Below are positions 51,407 to 61,255 of a stretch of DNA of 64,000 bases, one piece after another. The stretch is taken from contig JASJOS010000002.1 of assembly GCA_030068525.1 (NCBI GenBank), forward strand, positions 124,001 to 188,000. Reading direction: 5' to 3'. The notes under the pieces are model-generated. The model worked only from the letters and a program-made list of their open reading frames with translations, was not told where the DNA came from and searched no databases. Positions within the stretch are counted from its first letter, which is position 1. Each line of letters starts with the position of its first letter. The translations under genes and the position numbers were made by a program. Source of the DNA: Xanthocytophaga flava. GTDB taxonomy: Bacteria > Bacteroidota > Bacteroidia > Cytophagales > 172606-1.

Positions 51407-54400
51407 ATGCAACACCTGTTACGACAATCCAGTGTGTGGCTCCTATTGGTACTGACAAGTGCCTCTTTTCTGGAAGTCACTGCTCAGTCATTTTTACTGG
51501 CTAGCAATAGCCAGTACCCAATTGCACTACAACAGAAGGAGGAAATGAGACCTCTTGCTAATGTATTGAAAGAATTAGAAGAGAAATATCATGTAACATT
51601 TAACTACAGTAGTCAGATTGTCAAAGATCGGCAGGTTCGTGTAAAACCTAACGATGTTAGTGTTCAGGAACTAGATAAAGTATTGGTTCAGTTACTGAAA
51701 CCTTTGCATTTGGATTTTGAAAAAGTAAAAGACACCAACTATATTCTTTTTGAGAAAAAAGAAACTGTTGGTGATGGACATAACAGATCTGTAACTAATG
51801 TGGATGGTAAGGCATTGCTTACCAACACTCCTACGGAAGTGTTGCATATCAGAGAATCCTTATCTGCCTCTATTCGTCCTGTAAGCGTAGAGTTTACCAT
51901 TTCGGGTAAAATTACCTCAGATGAAGGAGAAGCTTTACCCGGAGTAAGTGTTTCCTTAAAAGGAACAAAAATAGGTACTACTTCCAATGCAGAAGGCCGC
52001 TATTCACTTATCGCTCCGGATGCCAATGGAATACTGGTATTTTCATTTATTGGTTATACAACAGAAGAAGTTGCTGTGGGTGGTCGATCTGTGGTAGATG
52101 TAAACCTAATACCAGATATCGAATCATTGAGTGAAGTAGTTGTGGTAGGATATGGAACGGTGAAAAAGAGTGATGTAACAGGTGCCTTATCTTCTGTTTC
52201 TGCAAAGCAACTAGAGGCCGTCCCTGTACAGAATTTATCACAGGCATTACAGGGACGTGCTGCAGGGGTAGATGTTGCTGCCGGCAGCTTTCGCCCTGGG
52301 GATGCACCTACTATTCGTATTCGGGGTAACAGATCATTAAAGGCAACCAACAATCCATTATATGTAGTAGATGGTATACCACTTGCTGAAGGTTCAGGTA
52401 TTAACGATTTTAATCCATCTGATATTGAGTCTGTGGAAGTACTGAAAGACGCGTCTGCTACTGCGATCTATGGATCACGTGGTGCCAATGGAGTAATCCT
52501 TGTGACAACTAAAAAAGGAAAGCAGGGAAAAGCAAAGGTTGTATACGATGGCTATATAGGCTTCTCAAAGCCGTTGGCTCAGATAGATATGATGACAGGA
52601 TCTCAGTATGCTGAAATGAAACGGGAAGCATATCGTAATAATAGTACTAAGGGATATCTTGCACCGTATGCCGATCCGGCTGGTGACTATACTTTATTTC
52701 AGCAAGATCCCAATATGTGGTCATCTATAGCACAGGCATATGACTGGGTGGATGAGGAAAATCGTGTACCAGTAATGCGACCTGTTACAGAGGAAGAACG
52801 ATCTGTTTTTCAAAAATATTATCAGCAAGATTTAATTCGGTATGCAGGGAATGCTGCTGTGCTTGGAAAGCTGGTAGATCCTTCAACTATAACAGAAATA
52901 CCTTCTTACCATCCGGAAAGAGTACGTAATACTGACTGGGCTTCACTGGTTTTACGTACAGGTATTAAACAAAATCATGCGCTCAATATCTCTGGAGGTT
53001 CTGAAAATTTAACTGTTAAATTTTCTGGCGGTTATTATAAAGAAGATGGTATCCAAAAAAACCAAGGATATACACGCTATTCTGCGGGGTTAGGTTTGGA
53101 CTATAAAGCAACCAACTTTCTTCGTATTGGGGGTACTATGATGGCGAATCTGGCTGAACAGCAATATGGAGGAGGCAGTTCTTTGTATACAAGAGCCATT
53201 GGGCAGGTTCCATTAGCAATACCTTATGACGCTAATGGAAATCTAATCAGACAACCTGGTGCAGATCCTTTGTTGTTTAACCCTTTGTTTGATATCCCAA
53301 ATGCTATTGATAATCGCCGGATTACCCGTCTTTTTGGAAGCTTCTACGCAGATATTACTCTTGCAAAAGGATTACGATTCAGAATGAACTTTGGACCAGA
53401 TTTCCGTCATAACAGAAGAGGTCGCTATTTTGGCTCTCTTACTACAGAACGTAATCAAGGTACTTCTCAGGCATTTTACGACCAGGATCAACGATTTACC
53501 TATGTTTTGGAAAACCTGTTGTTTTATGACAAACAGATTAATGATAAACATTCTATTAGTGTAACTTTACTACAAAGTGTTCAGAATGAGCGGTCTGAGG
53601 CGTCAGCAATCCAAGTGTCTGATTTGCCTTATGATGCCCAATGGTTCTACAATGTAGGATCATCCAATGCTGCCAGCCCGGATGCATACAGTTCTAACCT
53701 TACGTTAAGACGATTAATGTCATGGATGGGACGGATAAACTATACGTTGATGAATAAATACCTGTTGACTGTAACGGGACGCTATGATGGCGCATCTACA
53801 CTGGCAGCTGGAAATAAATGGCACCTGTTTCCTTCTTTTGCCTTTGCATGGAAAGCTCATGAAGAATCCTTCCTAAAAAATATAACTATTCTGGATGAAC
53901 TGAAACTGCGTATTGGATATGGACGGACCGGAAACTCAGCAGTAAGCCCTTATAGTACATTGGGAGCTCTTGCCAAAACCAGGTATGTATGGGGTAATAG
54001 CGCTGCATGGGGATATCGTCCCGATCTGATTGCCAATCCTGCGTTGAAATGGGAAGGTACTGCACAAATAGATGCTGGTATCGATTTTAGTTTATGGAAC
54101 AGTCGTGTAAGTGGTAGTATTGATTTTTATCGTGCCAATACCTCTGATCTGATCATGGATCGGCAGATTCCTACTGCATCTGGTTTTGCTCTGATTCAGG
54201 AAAATGTGGGTGCAACACGAAATACAGGAGTAGAAGTTTCTTTATCTACTGTGAATATACAAACAGCAAGTGGCTTTAAATGGTCAACTGATTACATTTT
54301 TACAAAGAACAAAGAAGAGATTGTCTCATTGTATGGAGGTAAGAATAATGATATAGGTAACCGTTGGTTTATTGGACAGCCTGTAACTGTTTTTTATGAC

Positions 54401-55048
54401 TGGAAACCTATTGGTGTGTGGCAGTCTAATGAGGTAGATGCTGCCAAGGAATATGGAAGAATTCCTGGACAAGGAAAGATTGAAGATATTAATGGAGATA
54501 AGAAAATCAACTCTGATGACAGACAAATTATCGGTAATACTGTTCCAAAATGGACAGGTAGTTTGGTAAACCACTTCTCATACAAGGGTTTTGATCTTTC
54601 TATTTTCTTATATGCCCGTTATGGACAAATGGTTGCTAGTGGATACTATCGTCCGGCACTAGCTGGTCGCTATCCTGAACCTGCTTTTATTAACTACTGG
54701 ACTCCTAATAATCCTACCAACGATTTTCCAAGACCAAATCAGGATCAAGAAAGAATTGACTATCCGGAGTCGTATCTGTATCGGGATGGATCATTCCTGA
54801 AAGTTCGTCAGGCTACTTTGTCTTATAATTTTCCGGCTAATTTAATTTCCCGATTTAAAATAGAAAATCTGAATGTGTATGTGACTGCCTATAATCCATT
54901 CCTGTTTACCAAATACAAAGGCGGTGATCCTGAGTTCTCAACTCCTGCTACAGATTCAAATGGAAACAGATTAGGGATCAATGATCAGTTATCAGGCAAT
55001 ACCCTGAGCGAAAAAAGCATAATATTTGGTATTCGACTTGGATTCTGA
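51407..55048 (+). CDS. SusC/RagA-type TonB-dependent transporter with STN domain
   Basis: 1213 residues. A signal peptide (1-26) is followed by a secretin/TonB N-terminal STN signalling domain (about 47-120), a CarboxypepD_reg-like domain (about 163-240), the 'EVVVVGYGTVKKSDVTGA' plug start (about 244-260), the plug with 'IRIRGNRSLKATNNPLYVVDGIPLAEGSGINDFNPSDIESVEVLKDASATAIYGSRGANGVILVTTKKGK', and the C-terminal barrel ending 'IIFGIRLGF'. With SusD it imports an oligomeric nutrient over the outer membrane. The STN domain shows that it also signals to the FecR protein upstream. Confidence 0.96.
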   Translation: MQHLLRQSSVWLLLVLTSASFLEVTAQSFLLASNSQYPIALQQKEEMRPLANVLKELEEKYHVTFNYSSQIVKDRQVRVKPNDVSVQELDKVLVQLLKPLHLDFEKVKDTNYILFEKKETVGDGHNRSVTNVDGKALLTNTPTEVLHIRESLSASIRPVSVEFTISGKITSDEGEALPGVSVSLKGTKIGTTSNAEGRYSLIAPDANGILVFSFIGYTTEEVAVGGRSVVDVNLIPDIESLSEVVVVGYGTVKKSDVTGALSSVSAKQLEAVPVQNLSQALQGRAAGVDVAAGSFRPGDAPTIRIRGNRSLKATNNPLYVVDGIPLAEGSGINDFNPSDIESVEVLKDASATAIYGSRGANGVILVTTKKGKQGKAKVVYDGYIGFSKPLAQIDMMTGSQYAEMKREAYRNNSTKGYLAPYADPAGDYTLFQQDPNMWSSIAQAYDWVDEENRVPVMRPVTEEERSVFQKYYQQDLIRYAGNAAVLGKLVDPSTITEIPSYHPERVRNTDWASLVLRTGIKQNHALNISGGSENLTVKFSGGYYKEDGIQKNQGYTRYSAGLGLDYKATNFLRIGGTMMANLAEQQYGGGSSLYTRAIGQVPLAIPYDANGNLIRQPGADPLLFNPLFDIPNAIDNRRITRLFGSFYADITLAKGLRFRMNFGPDFRHNRRGRYFGSLTTERNQGTSQAFYDQDQRFTYVLENLLFYDKQINDKHSISVTLLQSVQNERSEASAIQVSDLPYDAQWFYNVGSSNAASPDAYSSNLTLRRLMSWMGRINYTLMNKYLLTVTGRYDGASTLAAGNKWHLFPSFAFAWKAHEESFLKNITILDELKLRIGYGRTGNSAVSPYSTLGALAKTRYVWGNSAAWGYRPDLIANPALKWEGTAQIDAGIDFSLWNSRVSGSIDFYRANTSDLIMDRQIPTASGFALIQENVGATRNTGVEVSLSTVNIQTASGFKWSTDYIFTKNKEEIVSLYGGKNNDIGNRWFIGQPVTVFYDWKPIGVWQSNEVDAAKEYGRIPGQGKIEDINGDKKINSDDRQIIGNTVPKWTGSLVNHFSYKGFDLSIFLYARYGQMVASGYYRPALAGRYPEPAFINYWTPNNPTNDFPRPNQDQERIDYPESYLYRDGSFLKVRQATLSYNFPANLISRFKIENLNVYVTAYNPFLFTKYKGGDPEFSTPATDSNGNRLGINDQLSGNTLSEKSIIFGIRLGF

Positions 55049-55107
55049 TGCGATCGCTATTCCAATTGTAACTCATTAAATAGATAGTTAATACAACCGA
55101 TCTGAAA

Positions 55108-56931
55108 ATGAAAAAAATATTTATATCTCTTTTGACACTCAGCTTGTGTACTGTATCCTGTAAGGATTATCTGAATGAAAAGCTGATTTCTCAGGTGTCA
55201 TACGATTATTATAAGAATGAAGCTGGTATTGAAGACTTGGTAGATGCCGCCTATAGCGAACTCCGTTTCCTATTTAATGGAGAGGTAAGTTTTACAATGA
55301 CTAATTATGGCGTGGATGAATATCATCAGGCATCTGATGGACAGTTTAAACATTGGGATAACTATGGAGCTCAGTTAAATCCTTCCTCTGCAGGACATAT
55401 TCATGATATGTGGACTGCCTACTATCGAGCTATTAACGAGTGTAATTTGGGCATTGAATGGATTCCGGAGATTGAGGGTGCAACAGGTATATTGAAAGAT
55501 GATGTCGGCAAAGCGCAACGAATAGCAGAATTGAAGTTCCTTCGGGCATTTTATTATTTTATGCTTGTACAGCAGTTTGGACAAATACCCATCACGTTAC
55601 AAGGATCAACTGAAGTACGTTTGGAGTTTACAAGAGCTTCTGTTGCAGATGTATACAAAGTGATTCTTAATGACCTGCGTGCTGCTGAGGAAATATTGCC
55701 TGTTTCTCAGACACAGGTTGGACGTGCTACCAAAGGAGCTGTACGGCATTTTCTGGCTAAAGTATACCTGACTCGTGGAAGTGCTGTAACCGAAAACAGA
55801 GGCCAGTTGGAAACAGACATGGATAGTGCCATTTATTATGCAGAACAAGTGATTACTTCCGGAACTTATCAGTTGCAAGATAATTATGCTGATCTTTGGA
55901 AGATTGAGAATGAGGCAAATAAAGAAGTAATATTTGCTGCTCAGTTTAACAACAATGCTTTACTGCTTAATGGATCTGGCAATCGTACTCACTTGTATTT
56001 TCAGATGGTATATGATACCAAACCAGGCATGCAGCGTGATATCAATTATGGACGTCCTTTCAGACGCTTGATGCCTACCGATTATGCAATGGACATTTAT
56101 GACAGAAAGAATGATTCCCGTTTTTACAAGAGTTTCCGTACCACTTATTTAAGTAATAACGCTAATAGCATTCCAAAATGGACAGAGGCCAATGCGCCTA
56201 GTCCGGACTTAGTTGGAAAAGCTAAATTTAAGCTGGGTGATACGGCCATATTTGTTACGATGAATAAAAATGTATCTGATGCTGCAATTGCCAAAAAGCC
56301 ATATTTATGGATTCCCCGAAATAAATTTTCCCGTCAGGAGTTTTTAACTCTGGTGAAACATATGGATCCTACCCGTCTGGATATCACTACCGAAACTTCA
56401 GGAAGAGATGGTGTATATGCACGGTTGGGGGAAACTTATCTGATTGCAGCAGAGGCATATGGACGTAAAGAAAATTATAGTAAGGCAGTTGAATATATCA
56501 ATGTGTTACGTAAACGGGCTGCCTACAAGCAGGGTGAATCCAAACCTTCTCATTTCTGGATAGCAGAAGGCGGGACAATGGGAGATGTTAACAGTACGGA
56601 AAGTGCTATTTTGGTAACAGAAGATGCTTTTTCTACTAACAGTACTTTTGAGCAATATCCTGCTTCTGCAACAACAACAAAGCAACGGTTTATCCATTTT
56701 ATACTTAATGAGAGGACCCGTGAGCTTTTGGGTGAGTTTCATAGATGGTTTGATCTAGCCAGAACAGAAACTTTCTTTGAACGGGTGAAACAATTTAATC
56801 CCGATGCAACTGGTGTACAGGAATTTCATAAACTAAGACCTATTCCTCAGGAACATATTGATCGGTTGTATAAGAATGGGGCTCCATTGACAGCAGAGGA
56901 AAGAAGGGTAGAGCAAAACCCAGGATATTAA
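55108..56931 (+). CDS. SusD/RagB-type lipoprotein
   Basis: 607 residues. The signal peptide ends in a lipobox with Cys18 ('CTVSCKDYLNEKL'). The mature part has the TPR-like SusD fold: 'LRFLFNGEVSF', 'MWTAYYRAINECNLGI', 'KAQRIAELKFLRAFYYFMLVQQFGQIPI', 'AVRHFLAKVYLTRGSA' and a C-terminal 'RFIHFILNERTRELLGEFHRWFDLART'. It is the surface lid over the SusC barrel, 59 bp before it in the same transcript, and closes the locus. Confidence 0.96.
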   Translation: MKKIFISLLTLSLCTVSCKDYLNEKLISQVSYDYYKNEAGIEDLVDAAYSELRFLFNGEVSFTMTNYGVDEYHQASDGQFKHWDNYGAQLNPSSAGHIHDMWTAYYRAINECNLGIEWIPEIEGATGILKDDVGKAQRIAELKFLRAFYYFMLVQQFGQIPITLQGSTEVRLEFTRASVADVYKVILNDLRAAEEILPVSQTQVGRATKGAVRHFLAKVYLTRGSAVTENRGQLETDMDSAIYYAEQVITSGTYQLQDNYADLWKIENEANKEVIFAAQFNNNALLLNGSGNRTHLYFQMVYDTKPGMQRDINYGRPFRRLMPTDYAMDIYDRKNDSRFYKSFRTTYLSNNANSIPKWTEANAPSPDLVGKAKFKLGDTAIFVTMNKNVSDAAIAKKPYLWIPRNKFSRQEFLTLVKHMDPTRLDITTETSGRDGVYARLGETYLIAAEAYGRKENYSKAVEYINVLRKRAAYKQGESKPSHFWIAEGGTMGDVNSTESAILVTEDAFSTNSTFEQYPASATTTKQRFIHFILNERTRELLGEFHRWFDLARTETFFERVKQFNPDATGVQEFHKLRPIPQEHIDRLYKNGAPLTAEERRVEQNPGY

Positions 56932-56959
56932 TACCTACATAAAATCGAATTGCTGAAAG

Positions 56960-56988
56960 CGGGTTGACATTGTCGACCCGTTTTTTTT
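56960..56988 (+). terminator. Strong rho-independent terminator after the SusCD locus
   Basis: A 9-bp stem (CGGGTTGAC / GTCGACCCG) with one G-T pair and a 3-base loop, followed by eight T, 28 bp past the SusD stop. Confidence 0.92.
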
Positions 56989-57033
56989 GTTGAATATTTA
57001 GAATGAATAGTTGACGAATCATCCGGTTATGCC

Positions 57034-57041
57034 ACAGAAAA
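57034..57041 (+). promoter_or_regulatory. -7 element for the methyltransferase gene
   Basis: TATTTTTG followed by CGG, about 60 bp before the start codon, fits the Bacteroidota -7 consensus. No clear TTTG lies 19-20 bp upstream. Confidence 0.4.
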
Positions 57042-57099
57042 CACTATTTTTGCGGACTGAAAGCATTATACCTGATTTGGACATCTATTAGAACGCAGA

Positions 57100-58008
57100 A
57101 TGACAAGCCATACATCATCTATACAATTACTGACACCTGAACTATGGAAAGAATATGAATTGCTGGATAGCGGAGGTTTTGAAAAACTGGAACGTTTTGG
57201 CAATTATATATTATCTCGTCCGGAACCACAGGCTGTATGGGATAAATCACTGACAACTGAAGAATGGGAGGAACGAGCTCATGCTTTTTTTCGGAAAGAA
57301 AAGAATAATCCTGAAAAAGGGCAGTGGGAATTGAAGCGGGGCATGATAGAACGCTGGTGGATGAATTACCAGACCCACGATCTCAAGTTGACCTTTAAGA
57401 TGGCATTATCTTCCTTTAAGCATGTGGGTATATTTCCAGAGCAGGCTGTTAACTGGGATTATATTGCAGCAAAAGTAAAAGCCTTAAAAAATACTAACTC
57501 TCAGATATCTGTCCTCAACTTGTTTGCATACACTGGTGGTGCGTCACTGGCTGCCAGGCAGGCAGGAGCTGATGTAACTCATGTAGATTCCGTAAAACAG
57601 GTAATTAGCTGGTCCAGAGAGAATATGGAAGGTAGCAGCCTGGACAATATTCGCTGGATTGTAGAAGATGCCATGAAGTTCGTGAAACGAGAAGTGCGAC
57701 GGGGCAATCAGTATCAGGGCATTATTCTGGACCCACCAGCCTATGGACGAGGAGCCGATGGCGAAAAGTGGATACTGGAAGAACAAATCAATGAAATGCT
57801 TAAACTTTGCCAGCAGTTAGTAGACCCTGAAAAACATTTTTTGATCCTCAATGTATATTCCCTGGGATTTTCCTCTCTGATTGTTGATAATCTGATCCGA
57901 AGTAATTTTGGCATAGTACAAAATCCGGAAATGGGCGAGTTGTATCTGAATGACTCTTTTGATAAAAAGTTGCCTCTGGGCGTTTTTTACCGATTTGCTA
58001 CTATATAA
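57100..58008 (+). CDS. Class I SAM-dependent methyltransferase (RlmI-like)
   Basis: 302 residues. The SAM-binding strand 'VLNLFAYTGGASLAARQAGADVTHVD' (about 138-163) and the 'ILDPPAYGRG' motif (about 208-217) are those of the RlmI/RlmK-like RNA methyltransferases. The PUA domain of RlmI is missing and the N-terminus is instead 'YELLDSGGFEKLERFGNYILSRPEPQAVWDKSL'. It most likely modifies rRNA; the base is not known. Confidence 0.85.
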   Translation: MTSHTSSIQLLTPELWKEYELLDSGGFEKLERFGNYILSRPEPQAVWDKSLTTEEWEERAHAFFRKEKNNPEKGQWELKRGMIERWWMNYQTHDLKLTFKMALSSFKHVGIFPEQAVNWDYIAAKVKALKNTNSQISVLNLFAYTGGASLAARQAGADVTHVDSVKQVISWSRENMEGSSLDNIRWIVEDAMKFVKREVRRGNQYQGIILDPPAYGRGADGEKWILEEQINEMLKLCQQLVDPEKHFLILNVYSLGFSSLIVDNLIRSNFGIVQNPEMGELYLNDSFDKKLPLGVFYRFATI

Positions 58009-58052
58009 TATCTATTTTCGTTATAGATGACTCTATCTAGCTATACCATACA

Positions 58053-59099
58053 ATGAAACATACTCTACATATACATTTAGTAAACTATTTTTTATGGGTG
58101 GTTATCTATATAACTACTATTGGTTGTAGCTCAACACGAGATGATGAAACACTCCGTTTTTTTCGTCTGGGCAACATTGAGATGAAGAAGGGAAATGATG
58201 TGGAAGCTATACGATATTACAATGAAGCTGTTCGTCTAGATCCTACCTATCCGGATGCATATAATAACAGAGGTATTGCTTATATTAAATATGGTGACTA
58301 TCAAAAAGCTATAGCTGATTTTTCCAATGCGCTCCGCTTTGCACCTGATTACCATGAAGCCTTATTTAACCGTGCACAGGCATATGATAAAGCAGGTCAA
58401 CTAGATAATAGTCTCGCAGATCTGAATAAGCTGAGTGAGGTATATAAAGATTCTGCAAAAGTTTTTTTGAGCAGGGGAGGTGTATGGGCAGCCAAGAATG
58501 ATTTTGTAAAGGCCATGCCTGATTATAACCGGGCTATTCAGCTATCACCCAACCTAACAGAAGCATATGTAAACAGAGGCGTTGTGAACTATAATCTTCA
58601 GTATTTTGCAGAAGCTGAATCTGATTTTAAGAAAGCTATAGAACTGGATAATAAACAAGATTTTGCTTACAACAATCTGGCTCAGATATATATACGTAAA
58701 CAAGACTATAAACAGGCGAATGAGTTGCTGGAAAAAGCTATCACTCTCAGCCCGCACCAACCTTATTATCTGAATAATATAGGATTTGTGAAAATGCAGA
58801 CAGGCCATATTGAAGAAGGTCTGACCGATATAAAAAAATCAATCCAGACAGATCCCAATAATGGATGGGCTTACCGTAATCTGGGAGTATATTATCTCCT
58901 GACAAAAAAGTATGCAGATGCTCTTATCAATCTTCAGAAAGCCCAAAAGCTAGCTGGTGGTGTTGAACTGATTCATTTTTATATAGGACAGGCATATAAC
59001 GGACTCGGAAATAAAGAAGAAGCCTGTAAGGAGTGGAGGTTATCTAAGGATCTGGGAGATAAAGAATCTGAGTCCGTCTTAAAGGAGTATTGTATCTAG
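58053..59099 (+). CDS. TPR-repeat lipoprotein
   Basis: 348 residues. The membrane segment ends in a lipobox ('TIGC' with Cys near 25). At least seven tetratricopeptide repeats (about 35-320) follow. The end 'EEACKEWRLSKDLGDKESESVLKEYCI' has the same Cys-x(n)-Cys plan as the TPR lipoprotein at 15684-16451, so the two are related beyond the repeats. It probably acts as a periplasmic or outer-membrane scaffold. Confidence 0.8.
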   Translation: MKHTLHIHLVNYFLWVVIYITTIGCSSTRDDETLRFFRLGNIEMKKGNDVEAIRYYNEAVRLDPTYPDAYNNRGIAYIKYGDYQKAIADFSNALRFAPDYHEALFNRAQAYDKAGQLDNSLADLNKLSEVYKDSAKVFLSRGGVWAAKNDFVKAMPDYNRAIQLSPNLTEAYVNRGVVNYNLQYFAEAESDFKKAIELDNKQDFAYNNLAQIYIRKQDYKQANELLEKAITLSPHQPYYLNNIGFVKMQTGHIEEGLTDIKKSIQTDPNNGWAYRNLGVYYLLTKKYADALINLQKAQKLAGGVELIHFYIGQAYNGLGNKEEACKEWRLSKDLGDKESESVLKEYCI

Positions 59100-59102
59100 C
59101 AA

Positions 59103-59360
59103 TTACTGCTTTCGACCTGTTATATAATCAATTACCTCGGCTACTTCTTTTAGTAGTCCGATCTCAATTTCTTTGGAATTTTTTAACAGGTCAGGATCAA
59201 TCAACGCTCGGTAACATTCTTCTTCGTCCAGTTCAAATATAACAGGATAGCCTGCTATTTCTACCTCAAATTTGTGGCCATAGCCTGCTTTAAGCAGTTT
59301 TGCTGGGAAAGAAAAGTCTTCTCCTTTGTAGGTAACAGGTAACTCAAAAATTTCGTCCAT
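59103..59360 (-). CDS. Small acidic protein of unknown function
   Basis: 85 residues. A beta-rich N-terminal half ('ELPVTYKGEDFSFPAKLLKAGYGHKFEVEIAGYPVIFELDEEECYRALID') leads to a helix ('IEIGLLKEVAEVIDYITG'). It is convergent with the TPR gene, with 3 bp between stops. No family is recognised, but the composition and codon use look like a real gene. Confidence 0.7.
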   Translation of the reverse strand: MDEIFELPVTYKGEDFSFPAKLLKAGYGHKFEVEIAGYPVIFELDEEECYRALIDPDLLKNSKEIEIGLLKEVAEVIDYITGRKQ

Positions 59361-59590
59361 AGTGATTTGTATACTATTGGGTTGTCAAACAAATTATATT
59401 TCAGGTCTGCAAGATTACACAAAAACCAGAATATGTAACAGGTTTCCATTCCTGTTGGAAAATATTTCTGTAGGTATCGTGCGAAAAATCCGTAAGTATT
59501 TGGAAATGAGTTCTGAGCGTTGTTTTGATATTTTTGGTGGTAGCTTGCGATTTTTGTATTTTTACGATATAGAAACCTAGTCAAGCTATT

Positions 59591-60259
59591 ATGAAAACTA
59601 TTTCAGAAACCATTGAAAAGCATCGTCATCTTTACTATGACCTGATTGATTCTGATATTCGTCTGGATAAGGAAATCTACCTAATGAAGAAGCGTATCGC
59701 CAAAATTGCTATTGACGAAGTTAAATACCAAGCCCGTCAACAGTTTCTGGATATGTATCTGGCTGAATTAAAGGAAATAAAAGCTCAGTTTCAGGCATCA
59801 GATCAACCCGAAAAATACAAAAAACGTAAACTGAAACAGTTGCAAAAAGAAATAGATAAAACGCAGGGACGTTGGTATGCCAATCGTTGGCGTCTGAGTG
59901 TAGTCTATAAACGCCAGAGGAAGGACAATGTTGTTAAACTACTTCTCAAAGAAACCAAACAAGCTGAGATTAAAGTGAATATCCAGCAGACTAAGCAACT
60001 GATTCTACAACTGCAGGAATTAGAACAAGTTGAAAATAAGCTGGTTAATGAACTTGTTCAACGTGAGTTAGAGCGAGCGGGTATTACTGTATTTACATCC
60101 GTACATATTTCAGTTGAAGAACCTATAGCAGAAGTAATGAGATTGGAGGAAGATACTGACTCTCGAGTTATTCATTTGACTTCTTCTGAAAATAACTCAG
60201 AGAATATAATTAGTTGTAATAGCCATGACTTAGAATCGAAGTATTATAAGTTTGGTTAA
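59591..60259 (+). CDS. Coiled-coil protein of unknown function
   Basis: 222 residues, strongly helical and charged: Lys/Gln/Glu-rich segments 'LKEIKAQFQASDQPEKYKKRKLKQLQKEIDKTQ' and 'LLKETKQAEIKVNIQQTKQLILQLQELEQVENKLVNELVQ' form probable coiled coils (about 60-170). A short C-terminal tail is Ser/Asn-rich. No signal peptide or catalytic motif is seen. Confidence 0.65.
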   Translation: MKTISETIEKHRHLYYDLIDSDIRLDKEIYLMKKRIAKIAIDEVKYQARQQFLDMYLAELKEIKAQFQASDQPEKYKKRKLKQLQKEIDKTQGRWYANRWRLSVVYKRQRKDNVVKLLLKETKQAEIKVNIQQTKQLILQLQELEQVENKLVNELVQRELERAGITVFTSVHISVEEPIAEVMRLEEDTDSRVIHLTSSENNSENIISCNSHDLESKYYKFG

Positions 60260-60447
60260 ATAATTGAGTGAAAAAGTATCTGTATTTCTTCATTAACGTT
60301 TAGTAAGCAGATTTATATCTGAAAAGATGTTATTTTGGCTAATTATTACCCAATAGGAGCTATATCACAAATTTTTATTTTTATTCTTAGGTTTGTGGTC
60401 TCTTATAGGGATGTTTTAGTCATAGTAATCTAATTCAACTATAATTC

Positions 60448-61212
60448 ATGTTATTAGCCGTTGATATTGGCAATTCCGATGTAGTAATAGGCGTCTGGGG
60501 CCTACAGCAATGGAAACAAATATGGCGAATCCGCTCACTTCCTGAAGAAAATGCATTGTATTATCAAACCCGTTTGCTAAATTATTTTCTGGAAGCTGGT
60601 TTTCGGTTCAGCGACTTTGACCGGGTGGTGATAAGTAGTGTAGTACCGTCATTGACAGGATTATTTCGCGAATTGCTTCAAGCATTGTTTGGATTCAAAC
60701 CTATTGTAGTAACGATAGATACTTTTCCTACATTAAAAGTACAGATAGATCGTCCTCATGAGCTAGGAAGTGATTTGTTTGCCAATGCGGTAGCTGCCTA
60801 TACAAAATACCAGCAAAATTGTATTGTTGTTGATTTTGGAACCGCATTGACTTTTACTACAGTTTCTGCCAAAAGTGAGTTATTAGGTGTGGCAATTGCT
60901 CCCGGTTTAAAGACCGCCATGAAAGCACTTTCTGCTAATACGGCTCAACTGCCTGAAATTCCACTGTTTTTACCTCCTTCTGCATTAGGGAAGAATACAG
61001 TCCATGCCATACAGGCAGGTATCCTGCTGGGATATGTAGGACTAGTGGAGGCTTTATTAAATCAGATCAGAAAAGAATTGAATGGAGAGTGTATAGTAGT
61101 AGCTACAGGTGGTTTGTCGTCAATTATTCAACCTCTTCATTCACACTTTACAGAAGTGAACATGAACCTGACTCTTGATGGGTTACGAATTATAGGTGAA
61201 AGTAAACTGTAA
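60448..61212 (+). CDS. coaX: Type III pantothenate kinase
   Basis: 254 residues. 'LLAVDIGNSDVVIGVW' (2-17) is the phosphate-binding start of the ASKHA fold; 'VVISSVVPSLTG', 'VDFGTALTFTTVS' and 'GVAIAPGLKTAMKAL' are also conserved. The substrate block reads 'ELGSDLFANAVAA' (about 105-117) where most CoaX enzymes have GADR: Asp109 is kept but Leu110 replaces the Arg. The enzyme phosphorylates pantothenate in coenzyme A synthesis. Confidence 0.93.
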   Translation: MLLAVDIGNSDVVIGVWGLQQWKQIWRIRSLPEENALYYQTRLLNYFLEAGFRFSDFDRVVISSVVPSLTGLFRELLQALFGFKPIVVTIDTFPTLKVQIDRPHELGSDLFANAVAAYTKYQQNCIVVDFGTALTFTTVSAKSELLGVAIAPGLKTAMKALSANTAQLPEIPLFLPPSALGKNTVHAIQAGILLGYVGLVEALLNQIRKELNGECIVVATGGLSSIIQPLHSHFTEVNMNLTLDGLRIIGESKL

Positions 61213-61255
61213 GTTAATAAAGATTATAAGGAGTAATATATATTGATACTACTCC

